Made by a program: the position numbers and the translations under genes
DNA from: Kosakonia cowanii JCM 10956 = DSM 18146
GTDB lineage: Bacteria; Pseudomonadota; Gammaproteobacteria; Enterobacterales; Enterobacteriaceae
Reading direction: 5' to 3'
Assembly (NCBI RefSeq): GCF_001975225.1
Contig: NZ_CP019445.1
Span: 1,054,001-1,118,000 of the forward strand
Length of the DNA stretch: 64,000 nucleotides
In this document: piece by piece, positions 43,870 to 53,742 of the stretch
How the letters are laid out: every line of letters begins with the position of its first letter
Numbering within the stretch: the first letter of the stretch is position 1
The notes under the pieces: generated by a model
What the model was told of the DNA's origin: nothing
Databases searched by the model: none
What the model saw: the letters and a program-made list of their open reading frames with translations, nothing else

Positions 43870-44733
43870 TTATGTAAAAAGCGCGCGCAGGCTGTTTGCC
43901 AGCCCGCTGCGCGTGCCGAATAAGATGGATAAAAAGAAGATAAGGCTTGCGGTCAGCACTATCGCCGGGCCGGCAGGCAGTCCCGCCAGCCACGACAGGC
44001 TCAAGCCGAGCCAGGCGCAGAGCGCGCCAATCGCCGCAGCCAGCAGTAACAGGCGCGGTAAGGTTCGTGCCCAGCAACGCGCTGCCACGGCGGGCAGCAT
44101 CATCACCCCCACCGCCATCAGCGTGCCGAGCACCTGGAACCCGGCCACCAGATTGAGCACCAGCAGCGCCAGAAATAGCCCGTGCAGCATGCCCGGCACG
44201 CGCGGTGCGTTGACCTGTAAAAAGGCGCTGTCGAACGCCTCACTCACCAATCCGCGATAGCAGATGGCAAGGGTAATTAGCGTCAGGCTGGAAACCCCTG
44301 CGACAAACAGCGCCGCGTCGCGATCCACCGCGAGAATTGAGCCGAACAGCAGGTGCAGCAGATCGACATTCGACCCGCGCAGTGACACCAGCGTCACGCC
44401 CAGCGCCAGCGAGCCAAGGTAGAAGCCAGCAAAGCTGGCATCCTCTTTTAGCGGCGTCCGGCGGCTGACCCACCCCGCCACCAGCGCGACGGCAATCCCG
44501 GCGATAAACCCGCCGACACTCATCGCCAGCAGCGACATGCCGCTCAGCAGGTAGCCCACCGCGACGCCGGGCAGGATGGCGTGGGATAGCGCATCACCCA
44601 TCAGGCTCATGCGCCGCAGCAGCAAAAAGATGCCGAGCGCCGTGGTGCTGACAGAGAGCGCAAGGCAGACCACCAGCGCGCGGCGCATAAACCCGTATTC
44701 GATAAAGGGCTGGAAAAAGAGATGCCAAATCAT
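43870..44733 (-). CDS. Metal ABC transporter permease (ABC-3 family)
   Basis: 287 aa, about eight membrane helices, ZnuB/SitC/TroC family (MSLMGDALSHAILPGVAVGYLLSG and GTLMAVGVMMLPAVAARCWA). Its start overlaps the ATPase stop by 4 nt (ATGA). It brings in the divalent metal delivered by the binding protein downstream. Confidence 0.9.
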   Translation of the reverse strand: MIWHLFFQPFIEYGFMRRALVVCLALSVSTTALGIFLLLRRMSLMGDALSHAILPGVAVGYLLSGMSLLAMSVGGFIAGIAVALVAGWVSRRTPLKEDASFAGFYLGSLALGVTLVSLRGSNVDLLHLLFGSILAVDRDAALFVAGVSSLTLITLAICYRGLVSEAFDSAFLQVNAPRVPGMLHGLFLALLVLNLVAGFQVLGTLMAVGVMMLPAVAARCWARTLPRLLLLAAAIGALCAWLGLSLSWLAGLPAGPAIVLTASLIFFLSILFGTRSGLANSLRALFT

Positions 44734-45392
44734 GCGCAGTTCTCCTCAAGGCTCAGCGTCGCCCCCCACTGCGCCTGCTTCTCATCCAGCCGCAGCGTCT
44801 GCGGAAAGTAGCGCGTCACGCGCGCGCTATCGTGCAGCACCGCCAGCAACGTCTGCCCGGCGCGGTGCATATCCACCATCTGCTCCATCAGCAGCTGCGA
44901 GGTCGCTTCATCAATGCCGGTAAAGGGTTCGTCGAGCATCACCAGCGGCGCATTTTGCACCCAGATGCGGGCAAACAGCATGCGCTGAAACTGGCCGCCA
45001 GAGAGGGTGTCGATGGTCTCGCCAGCCATCTCCGCAAGCCCGACACGCTCCAGCCCCTGCGCCACGCGTTTGCGCGCATCGCGGTTCAGGCCAGCAAACA
45101 GGGAAATACGCGGCCAACAGCCCATGCTGACCACCTCCTGCACCGTCAGGGGAAATTGCGCCTCCAGCGCGTGACGCTGCGCCAGCCAGCCGATGGTGGG
45201 CCGCGCGCCCTGCCAGCGCAGCACGCCGCTGACCGGGGGTAAAAATCCCGCCAGGGTTTTCAATAGTGTCGATTTGCCGCAGCCGTTGGCACCGACAATC
45301 GCCGTCATGCTGCCGCGCACCAGCGTGCCGCACAGCGCCGGGGTGATCGCCAGCCGATCATAGCCAGCAACCAAGTGGTCCAGTTCCATCAT
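44730..45392 (-). CDS. Metal ABC transporter ATPase
   Basis: 220 aa. ABC ATPase of the ZnuC/MntB group: Walker A VGANGCGKST, signature LSGGQFQRMLFARI, Walker B PLVMLDEPFTGID, and the switch His in VLHDSARV. The ATG at 45392 overlaps the TGA of the 36-aa ORF before it (ATGA), and I chose it on that ground. A second ATG follows directly. Confidence 0.9.
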   Translation of the reverse strand: MMELDHLVAGYDRLAITPALCGTLVRGSMTAIVGANGCGKSTLLKTLAGFLPPVSGVLRWQGARPTIGWLAQRHALEAQFPLTVQEVVSMGCWPRISLFAGLNRDARKRVAQGLERVGLAEMAGETIDTLSGGQFQRMLFARIWVQNAPLVMLDEPFTGIDEATSQLLMEQMVDMHRAGQTLLAVLHDSARVTRYFPQTLRLDEKQAQWGATLSLEENCA

Positions 45393-45499
45393 GGCAGCGC
45401 AACCGCCCACTCAGTCAGTAGCCAAAGCAGCAGCAACAGCCCTGCCGCCAGCAGCAGGCGGCTCGCAGCGGAAAAGGAGAAAAGGGTTACGGGAATCAT
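45389..45499 (-). CDS. 36-aa single-span membrane peptide leading the zinc operon
   Basis: Short ORF from the ATG at 45499 to a TGA that overlaps the ATPase start. The product has a short polar N-terminus (MIPVTLFSFSAASR), one strong hydrophobic helix (LLLAAGLLLLLWLL) and TEWAVALP. It starts 15 bp downstream of the Zur-like box, has GAGG 7 nt before the ATG and is stop-start coupled to the ATPase. It could be a transporter accessory peptide or only a translation-coupling leader. I know no named family. Confidence 0.5.
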   Translation of the reverse strand: MIPVTLFSFSAASRLLLAAGLLLLLWLLTEWAVALP

Positions 45500-45513
45500 T
45501 CACACACCTCATA

Positions 45514-45528
45514 TGTTATAACGTAACA
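45514..45528. promoter_or_regulatory. Zur-like operator of the zinc ABC operon
   Basis: TGTTATAACGTAACA compared with the Zur core TGTTATA-N-TATAACA matches at 12 of the 14 fixed positions. It is placed directly before the first ORF of the operon, where a repressor would act. It suggests zinc as the transported metal. The downstream GATAATGAT is too short to call a Fur box. Confidence 0.6.
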
Positions 45529-45592
45529 ATAAACTGTAGTGATAATGATGTAAATCGCGGAGCGTAACGGGAGTGCGTCGAAATGTTTCAAT

Positions 45593-45610
45593 CCCCTCCC
45601 GCAGGAGGGG
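45593..45610 (-). terminator. Hairpin after mltB
   Basis: CCCCTCC / GGAGGGG stem with a 4-nt loop, 9 bp after the mltB stop. T-tract weak. Confidence 0.5.
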
Positions 45611-45618
45611 AAAGCAAT

Positions 45619-46701
45619 TTACTGAATACGCGCCAGCGCCACTGCCTGGCCGAGCTGCCAGACCGCCATCGCGTAGTGGGTGCTGTGGTTATAGCGGGTG
45701 ATGGTGTAGAAGTTCGGCAAACCGTACCAGTACTCATACCCGGTGCCGACATCGAGGCGCAGCAGGCTCGCCTGCTGATGATCGCCCAGCGGCTGTTGCG
45801 GTGTCAGACCCGCCGCCGCCAGCTGTCCGAGGCTGTAGTTGGTTTTAAAGCCGTTCTCCAGACCCGGTGCCTGGCCATTAGCCGGAACCGCAACCTGATC
45901 GCCCTTCACCCAGCCGTGCTGTTTGAAGTAGTTAGCCACGCTGCCAATCGCATCCACCGGATCCCACAGGTTGATATGGCCGTCGCCGTTGAAGTCCACC
46001 GCGTACTGCTTATAGGACGACGGCATAAACTGGCCGTAGCCCATTGCACCGGCGAAAGAGCCTTTCAGCTCCAGCGGATCGTCGCTCTCATCGCGCGCCA
46101 TCAGCAGGAAGGTCTCCAGCTCGCTGGCGAAATAGTCTGCGCGACGCGGGTAGTCAAAGGCCAGCGTCGCCAGCCCATCGAGGATGCGGGTTTTGCCCAT
46201 CACGCGGCCCCAGCGCGTTTCCACGCCGATAATGCCAACGATAATTTCCGGCGGTACACCGTAGACGCGCCATGCGCGATCAAGGGCATCCTGATACTGA
46301 TTCCAGAAAGCGACACCGTTCTGCACGTTATCCGGCGTGATGAACTGCTTGCGGTAGCGCAACCACGCACCGTTTGGCCCGGTTGGGCCCGCGGTCGTCG
46401 GCGCCTGTTTGTCCATCAGGCGCAATACGTAATCAAGACGTTTCGCCTGCGAGAGGATCTCATGCAGCTGCTGACGATCGAATCCATGCTTGCTCACCAT
46501 CGCATCAATAAAGCGCTCTGCCGCGGGGTTATTGGCAAAGTCGCCGCCGCTCATCACCACCTCATGTTGTGGCTTAAGCAGAAAGCCGCCCGATGGCGCG
46601 GGCGACACGGTCTGGGGAGCTTCAGCGAGCGGGGGTTTACTGCTACAGGCACAGAGCACAACAAACGCGGGCAATAACGCCGCGTAACAACGCTTCAACA
46701 T
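45619..46701 (-). CDS. mltB: Membrane-bound lytic transglycosylase B
   Basis: 360 aa. Lipoprotein signal with lipobox LCAC (Cys18), then a GH103 fold. The catalytic Glu is in IIGVETRWGR, and FAGAMGYGQFMPSSY follows. Ca2+-binding EF-hand-like loop DFNGDGHINLWDP is present. It cleaves the glycan backbone of peptidoglycan, leaving 1,6-anhydroMurNAc. In E. coli it adjoins pncC; here the zinc ABC operon separates them. Confidence 0.96.
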   Translation of the reverse strand: MLKRCYAALLPAFVVLCACSSKPPLAEAPQTVSPAPSGGFLLKPQHEVVMSGGDFANNPAAERFIDAMVSKHGFDRQQLHEILSQAKRLDYVLRLMDKQAPTTAGPTGPNGAWLRYRKQFITPDNVQNGVAFWNQYQDALDRAWRVYGVPPEIIVGIIGVETRWGRVMGKTRILDGLATLAFDYPRRADYFASELETFLLMARDESDDPLELKGSFAGAMGYGQFMPSSYKQYAVDFNGDGHINLWDPVDAIGSVANYFKQHGWVKGDQVAVPANGQAPGLENGFKTNYSLGQLAAAGLTPQQPLGDHQQASLLRLDVGTGYEYWYGLPNFYTITRYNHSTHYAMAVWQLGQAVALARIQ

Positions 46702-46856
46702 GGGATATCCACTTAAACGAATTCAGCCAGGGGGCAAGTATGGTAAAGCATTTCCCCGCCGACAAGGAAGCGCGGCATCACCTGCGTAGAGGATCGCATT
46801 TCCCCTGTATCCCCTCCCCTTTTCATTCATTTAAAACCGAAGCACCTCGCAAAAAC

Positions 46857-46878
46857 TTTCAAAATGATCATTTTTTCT
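46857..46878. promoter_or_regulatory. Possible sorbitol-regulator operator before srlA
   Basis: The palindrome AAAATGATCATTTT (46861-46874) flanked by TTTC sits in the AT-rich region 100 bp before srlA. It resembles the inverted repeat before srlR (50274-50295) in its ATnATCATT core. The rest of the 46702-46970 gap shows no gene. Confidence 0.4.
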
Positions 46879-46946
46879 TTCATATTGAGATCTAAATAAC
46901 ACATTAAGACCTTTCATCATGATTATGATAGCGCCCGGTGACATAA

Positions 46947-47526
<580 letters not shown>

Positions 47527-47530
<4 letters not shown>

Positions 47531-48485
47531 GTCGAATCATTATTGAAAAAGGTGCCGGCGGCTGGGGCGGCCGCTGGAAATCGATGCCAGCAGCGAGAAG
47601 AAAATCGTCTATATCACCGCGGGCACGCGTCCGGCTATCGTCGACAAACTGGCGCAGCTGACCGGCTGGCAGGCGGTGGACGGCTTTAAAGAGGGCGAAC
47701 CACCCGAAGAGGAGATCGGTGTGGCGGTGATTGACTGCGGCGGCACCCTGCGTTGCGGCATCTACCCCAAACGCCGCATTCCGACCGTCAATATTCATGC
47801 GACGGGCAAGTCAGGGCCGCTGGCGCAATACATCCTGGAAGATATCTATGTCTCCGGGGTGAAAGAGGAGAACATCCGGCTGCAGGGTGGCGCTCCGGCT
47901 GCCAGCGCGCCCCAGCCGCGGGATTACGACACCACGAAAAAGATCACCGAGCAGAGCGACGGCCTGCTGGCGAAAGTCGGCATGGGCATGGGTTCGGCGG
48001 TGGCGGTGCTGTTCCAGGCCGGTCGCGACACCATTGATACGGTGCTGAAAACCATCCTGCCGTTTATGGCCTTCGTCTCGGCGCTGATCGGCATCATCAT
48101 GGCTTCCGGGCTGGGCGACTGGATCGCTCACGGCCTCGCGCCGCTAGCCAGCCATCCGCTTGGGCTGGTGACGCTGGCGCTGATTTGCTCCTTCCCGCTG
48201 CTCTCGCCTTTTCTTGGCCCGGGAGCGGTTATCGCTCAGGTCATTGGCGTGCTGATTGGCGTGCAGATAGGCCAGGGGCATATCCCTCCGCACCTTGCGC
48301 TGCCGGCACTGTTCGCCATTAACGCCCAGGCCGCCTGCGACTTTATTCCCGTTGGCCTGTCGCTGGCGGAAGCCCGCCAGGAAACGGTACGCGTCGGCGT
48401 CCCTTCCGTGCTGGTGAGCCGCTTTTTAACCGGTGCGCCAACGGTGCTAATCGCCTGGTTTGTCTCCGGTTTTATCTATCAATAA
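47527..48485 (+). pseudogene. srlE: PTS sorbitol EIIBC1, frameshifted near the start
   Basis: The ATG overlaps the srlA stop. After [15 protein letters not shown] the sequence reads GGCGGCCGCTGGAA where P-L-E is expected; one C is missing at about 47571. From there the correct frame continues to 48485 as EIIB ([25 protein letters not shown], phospho-Cys in [14 protein letters not shown]) and EIIC parts ([19 protein letters not shown]... to FVSGFIYQ). The largest uninterrupted frame starts only at 47676. The remainder is well conserved, so the lesion is recent or artefactual. Confidence 0.85.
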
Positions 48486-48495
48486 GAGGTGATGC

Positions 48496-48858
48496 ATGAC
48501 CGTTATCTATCAAACCACCATAACCGCAATTGGCGAAAGCGCGCCGGAGGCGCTCAGCGACAACATGCTGATCACCTTCCGGGAGGGCGCGCCTGCCGAT
48601 GTCGCCGAGTTCTGTTTTATCCATAACCACGGCCCGCTCTGCGGCGCGCTGCTGCCGGGCGCGCAGTTTACCCTCGGTGAAAAACACTACCCCGTGACTG
48701 CCGTCGGCGAGGTCGCCGAGCAGAATTTGCGCGAGCTGGGCCATATCACCCTGCGTTTCGATGGGCAGACGCAGGCGGAGTTTCCGGGCACGGTGCACGT
48801 CGCCGGCCCGGTACCGGACGCTATCGCGCCGGGCTGCATTTTAAAATTTGTCGCTTAA
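48496..48858 (+). CDS. srlB: PTS sorbitol EIIA
   Basis: 120 aa. Receives phosphate from HPr and passes it to EIIB-Gut. The active-site His lies in FCFIHNHGPLCGALLPG (His43 or His45), and the C-terminal VHVAGPVPDAIAPGCILKF fits E. coli SrlB. It follows srlE by 10 bp with GAGGTG as ribosome site and is intact. Confidence 0.95.
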   Translation: MTVIYQTTITAIGESAPEALSDNMLITFREGAPADVAEFCFIHNHGPLCGALLPGAQFTLGEKHYPVTAVGEVAEQNLRELGHITLRFDGQTQAEFPGTVHVAGPVPDAIAPGCILKFVA

Positions 48859-48875
48859 GGTCTAAGGAGAAGAGT

Positions 48876-49655
48876 ATGAAACAGGTTGCCGTTGTCATTG
48901 GTGGAGGACAGACCCTCGGGGCGTTCCTCAGCCGTGGGCTTGCCGCAGAAGGGTACCGCGTGGCGGTTGTCGATATTCAGAGTGATAAAGCGGCGACGGT
49001 CGCTAATGAAATTAACAGCGAGTATGGCGAAGGAATGGCCTATGGCTTTGGTGCCGACGCCACGAGCGAGCAGAGCGTGCTGGCGCTGGCGCGCGGCGTC
49101 GATGAGATTTTTGGCCGTGCCGATCTGCTGGTCTACAGCGCCGGCATCGCCAAAGCGGCGTTTATCAGCGACTTCGCGCTGGGGGATTTTGACCGCTCGC
49201 TGCAGGTCAACCTGGTGGGGTATTTCCTCTGCGCCCGCGAGTTCGCCAAATTGATGATCCGCGACGGCATCCAGGGGCGCATTATTCAAATCAACTCCAA
49301 GTCGGGCAAAGTGGGCAGCAAGCACAACTCCGGCTACAGCGCGGCCAAGTTCGGCGGCGTGGGGCTGACGCAATCCCTGGCGCTGGATCTGGCGGAGTAT
49401 GGCATTACCGTGCACTCGCTGATGCTCGGCAACCTGCTGAAGTCGCCAATGTTCCAGTCGCTGATCCCGCAATATGCCAGCAAGCTTGGCATTCCGGCAG
49501 AGGAAGTGGAGCAGCATTACGTTGATAAAGTGCCGCTGAAGCGCGGCTGCGATTATCAGGATGTGCTGAACGTGCTGATGTTTTACGCCAGCCCGAAAGC
49601 CTCCTACTGTACCGGCCAGTCAATCAACGTCACCGGCGGTCAGGTGATGTTCTGA
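48876..49655 (+). CDS. srlD: Sorbitol-6-phosphate 2-dehydrogenase
   Basis: 259 aa SDR. Oxidises D-glucitol 6-phosphate to fructose 6-phosphate with NAD+. Contains VIGGGQTLGAFLS for NAD, SAGIAK, and the catalytic YSAAK in HNSGYSAAKFGG. It follows srlB by 17 bp with AAGGAG. REP elements follow the gene. Confidence 0.96.
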   Translation: MKQVAVVIGGGQTLGAFLSRGLAAEGYRVAVVDIQSDKAATVANEINSEYGEGMAYGFGADATSEQSVLALARGVDEIFGRADLLVYSAGIAKAAFISDFALGDFDRSLQVNLVGYFLCAREFAKLMIRDGIQGRIIQINSKSGKVGSKHNSGYSAAKFGGVGLTQSLALDLAEYGITVHSLMLGNLLKSPMFQSLIPQYASKLGIPAEEVEQHYVDKVPLKRGCDYQDVLNVLMFYASPKASYCTGQSINVTGGQVMF

Positions 49656-49663
49656 TTCGGCCC

Positions 49664-49865
49664 CAACGCCTGATGGCGCTGCGCTTATCAGGCCTACGGG
49701 TTCAGTGATTTATGTAGACCTGGGTTTTGTAGGCCGGATAAGGCGTCAGCCGCCATCCGGCAAACAGCCCGCACCAACGCCTGATGGCGCTGCGGTTTTG
49801 TAGGCCGGATAAGGCGCCAGCCGCCATCCGGCAAACAGCCCGCACAACTGCCTGATGCCGTTATG
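49664..49865. repeat. REP/BIME cluster between srlD and gutM
   Basis: Repeated units of TGTAGGCCGGATAAGGCG, each with CAGCCGCCATCCGGCA, at about 49728-49765 and 49799-49835. Outer half units CGCCTGATGGCGCTGCG are interspersed. The paired arms form the usual palindromic REP hairpins. In position they separate the enzyme/transport genes from the regulators in the srl operon, where they can stabilise upstream mRNA. Confidence 0.85.
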
Positions 49866-49891
49866 CGGTATCGCATTCAAAGGAGACATCG

Positions 49892-50251
49892 ATGGTTTCA
49901 TCCCTTATCACTCTCGCCGTTATCGCCTGGCTCAGCCAGTTAGCGCTTGGCGGCTGGCAAATCCGCCAGTTCAACAAAGCTTTCGACGCGCTCTGCCAGC
50001 GCGGGCGCGTCGGCGTTGGTCGCTCGGGCGGGCGCTTTAAACCGCGCGTGGTGCTGGCGGTGGCCTTCGATCAACACGATCGCGTCAGCGACACGCTGCT
50101 GATGCGCGGCCTGACGGTTTTTGCCCGCCCGAGCAAAATTGAGCGCTTAATCGGCGTAAAAAGAGAGGAATTAGAGCCCGATGTGATCTTTCCCCATGAT
50201 CCGGGCTGTCAGAATGCTCTATCATTGGCGCTTAAAATGAAACATGGATAA
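49892..50251 (+). CDS. gutM: Glucitol operon activator
   Basis: 119 aa. An N-terminal hydrophobic stretch (VSSLITLAVIAWLSQLALGGWQ) is followed by the GutM domain (RGRVGVGRSGGRFKPRVVLAVAFD). GutM activates srl transcription together with the repressor SrlR. AAGGAG precedes the ATG. Confidence 0.93.
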   Translation: MVSSLITLAVIAWLSQLALGGWQIRQFNKAFDALCQRGRVGVGRSGGRFKPRVVLAVAFDQHDRVSDTLLMRGLTVFARPSKIERLIGVKREELEPDVIFPHDPGCQNALSLALKMKHG

Positions 50252-50273
50252 TTTCGTTGTGAACGCTAATAGC

Positions 50274-50295
50274 TTGCGAAATTATCATTTCGCAA
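50274..50295. promoter_or_regulatory. Inverted repeat before srlR, candidate SrlR site
   Basis: TTGCGAAAT-4 nt-ATTTCGCAA, a perfect 9-bp inverted repeat, 23 bp before the srlR ATG. A weaker half copy (ATAATTTCGTTG) precedes it. Suggests autoregulation. Confidence 0.5.
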
Positions 50296-50318
50296 CGTAA
50301 CGCAGGATATCTTCGCCT

Positions 50319-51092
50319 ATGAAACCACGTCAGCGTCAGGCGGCAATTCTTGAGCATCTTCAGAAGCAGGGAAAGTGTTCTGTTGAAGAGCTGGCACACC
50401 ACTTTGATACCACCGGCACAACCATCCGCAAAGATCTGGTCGCGCTGGAGCAGTCCGGCGCGGTGATCCGCACCTACGGCGGGGTGGTGCTAAATAAAGA
50501 CGAGGCCGATCCGCCCATCGATCACAAAACGTTGATCAACACCGTGCAGAAAGGGCTGATTGCCGAAGCAGCCGTTGGCTACATCCACGACGGCGACTCG
50601 ATTATCCTCGACGCGGGCAGCACGGTGCTGCAAATGGTGCCGCTGCTTAGCCACTTCAATAACATCACCGTGATGACCAACAGCCTGCATATCGTCAACG
50701 CCCTTTCAGAGCTGGATAACGAACAGACCATCCTGATGCCAGGCGGCACATTCCGTAAAAAATCGGCCTCCTTCCACGGCCAGCTGGCGGAGAACGCCTT
50801 TGAGCAGTTCAGCTTCGACAAGCTGTTTATGGGCACCGACGGCATCGATCTCAACGCCGGGGTGACCACCTTTAACGAGGTCTTCACCGTCAGCAAAGCG
50901 ATGTGCAACGCCGCCCGCGAGGTGATCCTGATGGCGGACTCCTCCAAGTTTGGTCGTAAAAGCCCCAATATTGTCTGTAGCCTTGAGAGCGTCGATAAGC
51001 TGATTACCGACGCCGGGATCCCGCCGGACGTTCGCGCCGCGCTGGAAGAGAAAGGAATCGATGTGATTATTGCCGGAGAAGAAAATGCGTGA
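50319..51092 (+). CDS. srlR: Sorbitol operon repressor, DeoR family
   Basis: 257 aa. DeoR winged helix ([46 protein letters not shown]) and a sugar-phosphate-sensing domain ([17 protein letters not shown]). It represses srlAEBD when sorbitol 6-phosphate is absent. It overlaps gutQ by 8 nt. Confidence 0.95.
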   Translation: MKPRQRQAAILEHLQKQGKCSVEELAHHFDTTGTTIRKDLVALEQSGAVIRTYGGVVLNKDEADPPIDHKTLINTVQKGLIAEAAVGYIHDGDSIILDAGSTVLQMVPLLSHFNNITVMTNSLHIVNALSELDNEQTILMPGGTFRKKSASFHGQLAENAFEQFSFDKLFMGTDGIDLNAGVTTFNEVFTVSKAMCNAAREVILMADSSKFGRKSPNIVCSLESVDKLITDAGIPPDVRAALEEKGIDVIIAGEENA

Positions 51093-52050
51093 CTCTTTTA
51101 TTAACGCCGCACGCCAGGCGCTGCTGCTGGAGCTACAGGAAGCAAGCCGCCTGCCGGAGCGCCTCGGCGACGATTTCGTTCGCGCCGCTGAAACGGTGCT
51201 GAACTGCAAAGGCAAAGTGATCGTCTCCGGGATCGGTAAATCCGGGCATATCGGCAAGAAGATTGCCGCCACCTTCGCCAGCACCGGCACCCCGGCCTTT
51301 TTTGTCCACCCGGCAGAGGCGCTGCACGGCGATCTCGGCATGATCGAGAGCCGCGATGTGATGCTGTTTATCTCCTACTCCGGCTCGGCAAAAGAGCTGG
51401 ATCTGATCCTGCCGCGTCTCGACGAGAAAGCCGTCACGCTGCTGGCGATGACCGGTAAACCGCGTTCGCCGCTGGCGCTTGCCGCCCACGCGGTGCTCGA
51501 TATCGCCGTTGAGCGCGAAGCCTGCCCAATGCACCTCGCGCCGACGTCCAGCACCGTCAATACGCTGATGATGGGCGATGCGCTGGCGATTGCAGTCATG
51601 CAGGCGCGCGGCTTTGACGAAGAGGACTTTGCCCGCTCGCATCCGGCGGGTGCGCTCGGCGCACGGCTATTAAACAAAGTGCATCATCTGATGCGCAAAG
51701 CGGACCAGGTGCCGCAGGTGATGCTGACCAGCAGCGTGATGGACGCGATGCTGGAGCTGAGCCGCACCGGGCTGGGTCTGGTAGCGGTCTGCGACGCCGG
51801 GCGTCACGTGCACGGGGTGTTTACGGATGGCGACCTGCGCCGCTGGCTGGTGGCGGGCGGAGCGTTAACTGCGGTGGTCAGCGAGGCGATGACGCCGGGC
51901 GGCATTACCCTTGACGCCAGCAGCCGCGCAGTGGATGCCAAAGAGCGTCTGATGCAGCGCAAAATCGCCGCCGCGCCGGTGGTAGATGATGCAGGTGAAC
52001 TGGTCGGTGCCATCAACCTGCAGGACTTTTACCAGGCCGGTATTCTCTAG
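51085..52050 (+). CDS. gutQ: Arabinose-5-phosphate isomerase GutQ
   Basis: 321 aa. SIS domain (about 35-170, [24 protein letters not shown] and [14 protein letters not shown]) plus a CBS pair (about 205-320). Interconverts ribulose 5-phosphate and arabinose 5-phosphate; it is a paralogue of KdsD. The ATG at 51085 has GGAGAAGAA upstream and overlaps the srlR stop. Its stop overlaps that of norR tail to tail. Confidence 0.95.
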   Translation: MRDSFINAARQALLLELQEASRLPERLGDDFVRAAETVLNCKGKVIVSGIGKSGHIGKKIAATFASTGTPAFFVHPAEALHGDLGMIESRDVMLFISYSGSAKELDLILPRLDEKAVTLLAMTGKPRSPLALAAHAVLDIAVEREACPMHLAPTSSTVNTLMMGDALAIAVMQARGFDEEDFARSHPAGALGARLLNKVHHLMRKADQVPQVMLTSSVMDAMLELSRTGLGLVAVCDAGRHVHGVFTDGDLRRWLVAGGALTAVVSEAMTPGGITLDASSRAVDAKERLMQRKIAAAPVVDDAGELVGAINLQDFYQAGIL

Positions 52051-53561
52051 TCCTTCAGCCCAAGACGCTTCGCCAGCCGGTGCAGGTTGGCGACGTCCAT
52101 CTCCAGCGCTCTGGCGCAGGCAGCCCACTTGCCGCCACTCTCCTCAAGCGCGCGGGAGATAAGTGTGCGCTGGAACGCCTCCGTCGCTTCGCGCAGGTTT
52201 TGCCCGCTTAATGGCACGCTTACCGGCTTTGCCGGCGGCACGGGTTCATCGCTCAGGGCAAAGTGATGCGCTTCCAGCACGATATCCCCGGCATGCTGCG
52301 TACCGCGCGCCAGCACCACCGCGCGGTGGATGGCATGCTCCAGCTCGCGCACGTTTCCCGGCCAGCCGTAGCGCTGCAAATGCCCGCGCGCAGCAGGGCT
52401 TAGCGCCACGCGCCCGAGACCAAAACGCAGGCGGCACTGCTCGCAAAAATAGCCCGCCAGCAGCACCACATCCTCGCCCCGCTCGCGCAGCGGCGGCACC
52501 TGTAAGGGGAAGACGCTCAGGCGGTGATAGAGGTCGGCGCGAAACCGTCCGGCGACCACCTCTTCACGCAGATCGCGGTTGGTGGCGGCCAGCACCCGTA
52601 CATCAACACGCTGGCTGCGGTCATCGCCGACGCGCTGAATATCGCCATACTGCAACACGCGCAGCAGCTTCGCCTGTAGCGACAGCGAAAGCTCGCCAAT
52701 CTCATCAAGAAACAGCGTGCCGTTATCGGCCATTTCAAACTTGCCGCTGCGGTTGCTGATGGCTCCGGTAAAGGCCCCTTTCACATGACCGAAGAGTTCG
52801 CTCTCGGCGACACTCTCCGGCAGCGCGGCACAGTTGAGATACACCAGCGGCTTGTCGGCGCGCGGCGAGGCTTCATGGATTGCTTTCGCCACCAGCTCTT
52901 TACCAGTGCCGGTTTCGCCGCCAATCAGCACGTTGAGATCCGAAGGCGCAACGATGGCGATCTCTTTTTTCAGCTGCACCATCCCCGGCGACAGGCCGAT
53001 CATCTCGCTGCGCGCGACCTGTTCAAACGCCGCGGGCGCACCGGGCAGCATGTTCTGCCGCTCCAGCTCCTCAATCAGCAACGCGTTATTAAGCGCGCCT
53101 GCCGCCAGCGCGGCCACCAGCCGCAGCTCCTCATCGCTGAAGGCGTCAAACTGATCCGGCGACATGCCATCAAGCGTCAACGCGCCAATCAGGTTTTGCC
53201 CGGCAAACAGCGGCAGGCCGACGCAGGCATGCACCTTGAGTTTCTCCTGGCCGGGGATCAGGCCATCATAGGGATCGGGCAGATCGCTGTCGGCGGGAAA
53301 GCGCACCACATCGCCAGCGCGGGCAATCGCTTCCAGCCGCGGGTGGCCTTCAAGGGTAAAGCGCCGCCCGAGCACATCCTGCGCCAGCCCATCGATCGCC
53401 AGCGGAATAAACTGCCGCGCCTCGTAGCGCAGCAGCGCCGAGGCATCGCACGCCAGCACCTGACGCAGGGTGGTAATCAGCCGCTGGAAACGATCCGCGT
53501 GACCGATCCCGCTTTGCAGCTCAATGGCGATGCCCGCCAGCACATTCAGTGAAAAACTCAT
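52047..53561 (-). CDS. norR: NO-responsive sigma54 activator
   Basis: 504 aa, the E. coli length. The N-terminal GAF domain (about 1-170) holds the non-haem iron that binds NO. The AAA+ domain has Walker [15 protein letters not shown] and the sigma54-contact loop GAFTGA. The C-terminal Fis-type helix-turn-helix ([24 protein letters not shown]) binds the three enhancer sites in the norR-norV gap. The start at 53561 ([10 protein letters not shown]) matches the family. Confidence 0.97.
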   Translation of the reverse strand: MSFSLNVLAGIAIELQSGIGHADRFQRLITTLRQVLACDASALLRYEARQFIPLAIDGLAQDVLGRRFTLEGHPRLEAIARAGDVVRFPADSDLPDPYDGLIPGQEKLKVHACVGLPLFAGQNLIGALTLDGMSPDQFDAFSDEELRLVAALAAGALNNALLIEELERQNMLPGAPAAFEQVARSEMIGLSPGMVQLKKEIAIVAPSDLNVLIGGETGTGKELVAKAIHEASPRADKPLVYLNCAALPESVAESELFGHVKGAFTGAISNRSGKFEMADNGTLFLDEIGELSLSLQAKLLRVLQYGDIQRVGDDRSQRVDVRVLAATNRDLREEVVAGRFRADLYHRLSVFPLQVPPLRERGEDVVLLAGYFCEQCRLRFGLGRVALSPAARGHLQRYGWPGNVRELEHAIHRAVVLARGTQHAGDIVLEAHHFALSDEPVPPAKPVSVPLSGQNLREATEAFQRTLISRALEESGGKWAACARALEMDVANLHRLAKRLGLKD

Positions 53562-53573
53562 TCTGACCTCACT

Positions 53574-53629
53574 GTCATTTTGACAATGCATAGTGTCATA
53601 TTGACTGTATTTATCATAGTCATAATGAC
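53574..53629. promoter_or_regulatory. Three NorR enhancer sites
   Basis: GTCATTTTGAC (53574-53584), GTCATATTGAC (53595-53605) and GTCATAATGAC (53619-53629). All three are GT-N7-AC inverted repeats, spaced 21 and 24 bp apart. E. coli needs three such sites for NorR hexamer activation of norVW. Confidence 0.92.
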
Positions 53630-53683
53630 ATTCTAATTTTCGATTATTTTAAAAAAATATATCAATATCAAAATGATAAAAAG

Positions 53684-53700
53684 CTGGCACGCCTCTTGAT
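53684..53700 (+). promoter_or_regulatory. Sigma54 promoter of norVW
   Basis: CTGGCACGCCTCTTGAT fits YTGGCACG-N4-TTGCW with one mismatch. It lies 43 bp before the norV start and 55 bp after the nearest NorR site. Confidence 0.85.
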
Positions 53701-53742
53701 ATAGCCATGTATCACACTGAGAAACTGCACAGGATTACGATC

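Noticed and set aside
45583..46677. 364-codon plus-strand frame opposite mltB
   Set aside because: Shadow of mltB; composition is explained by the other strand.
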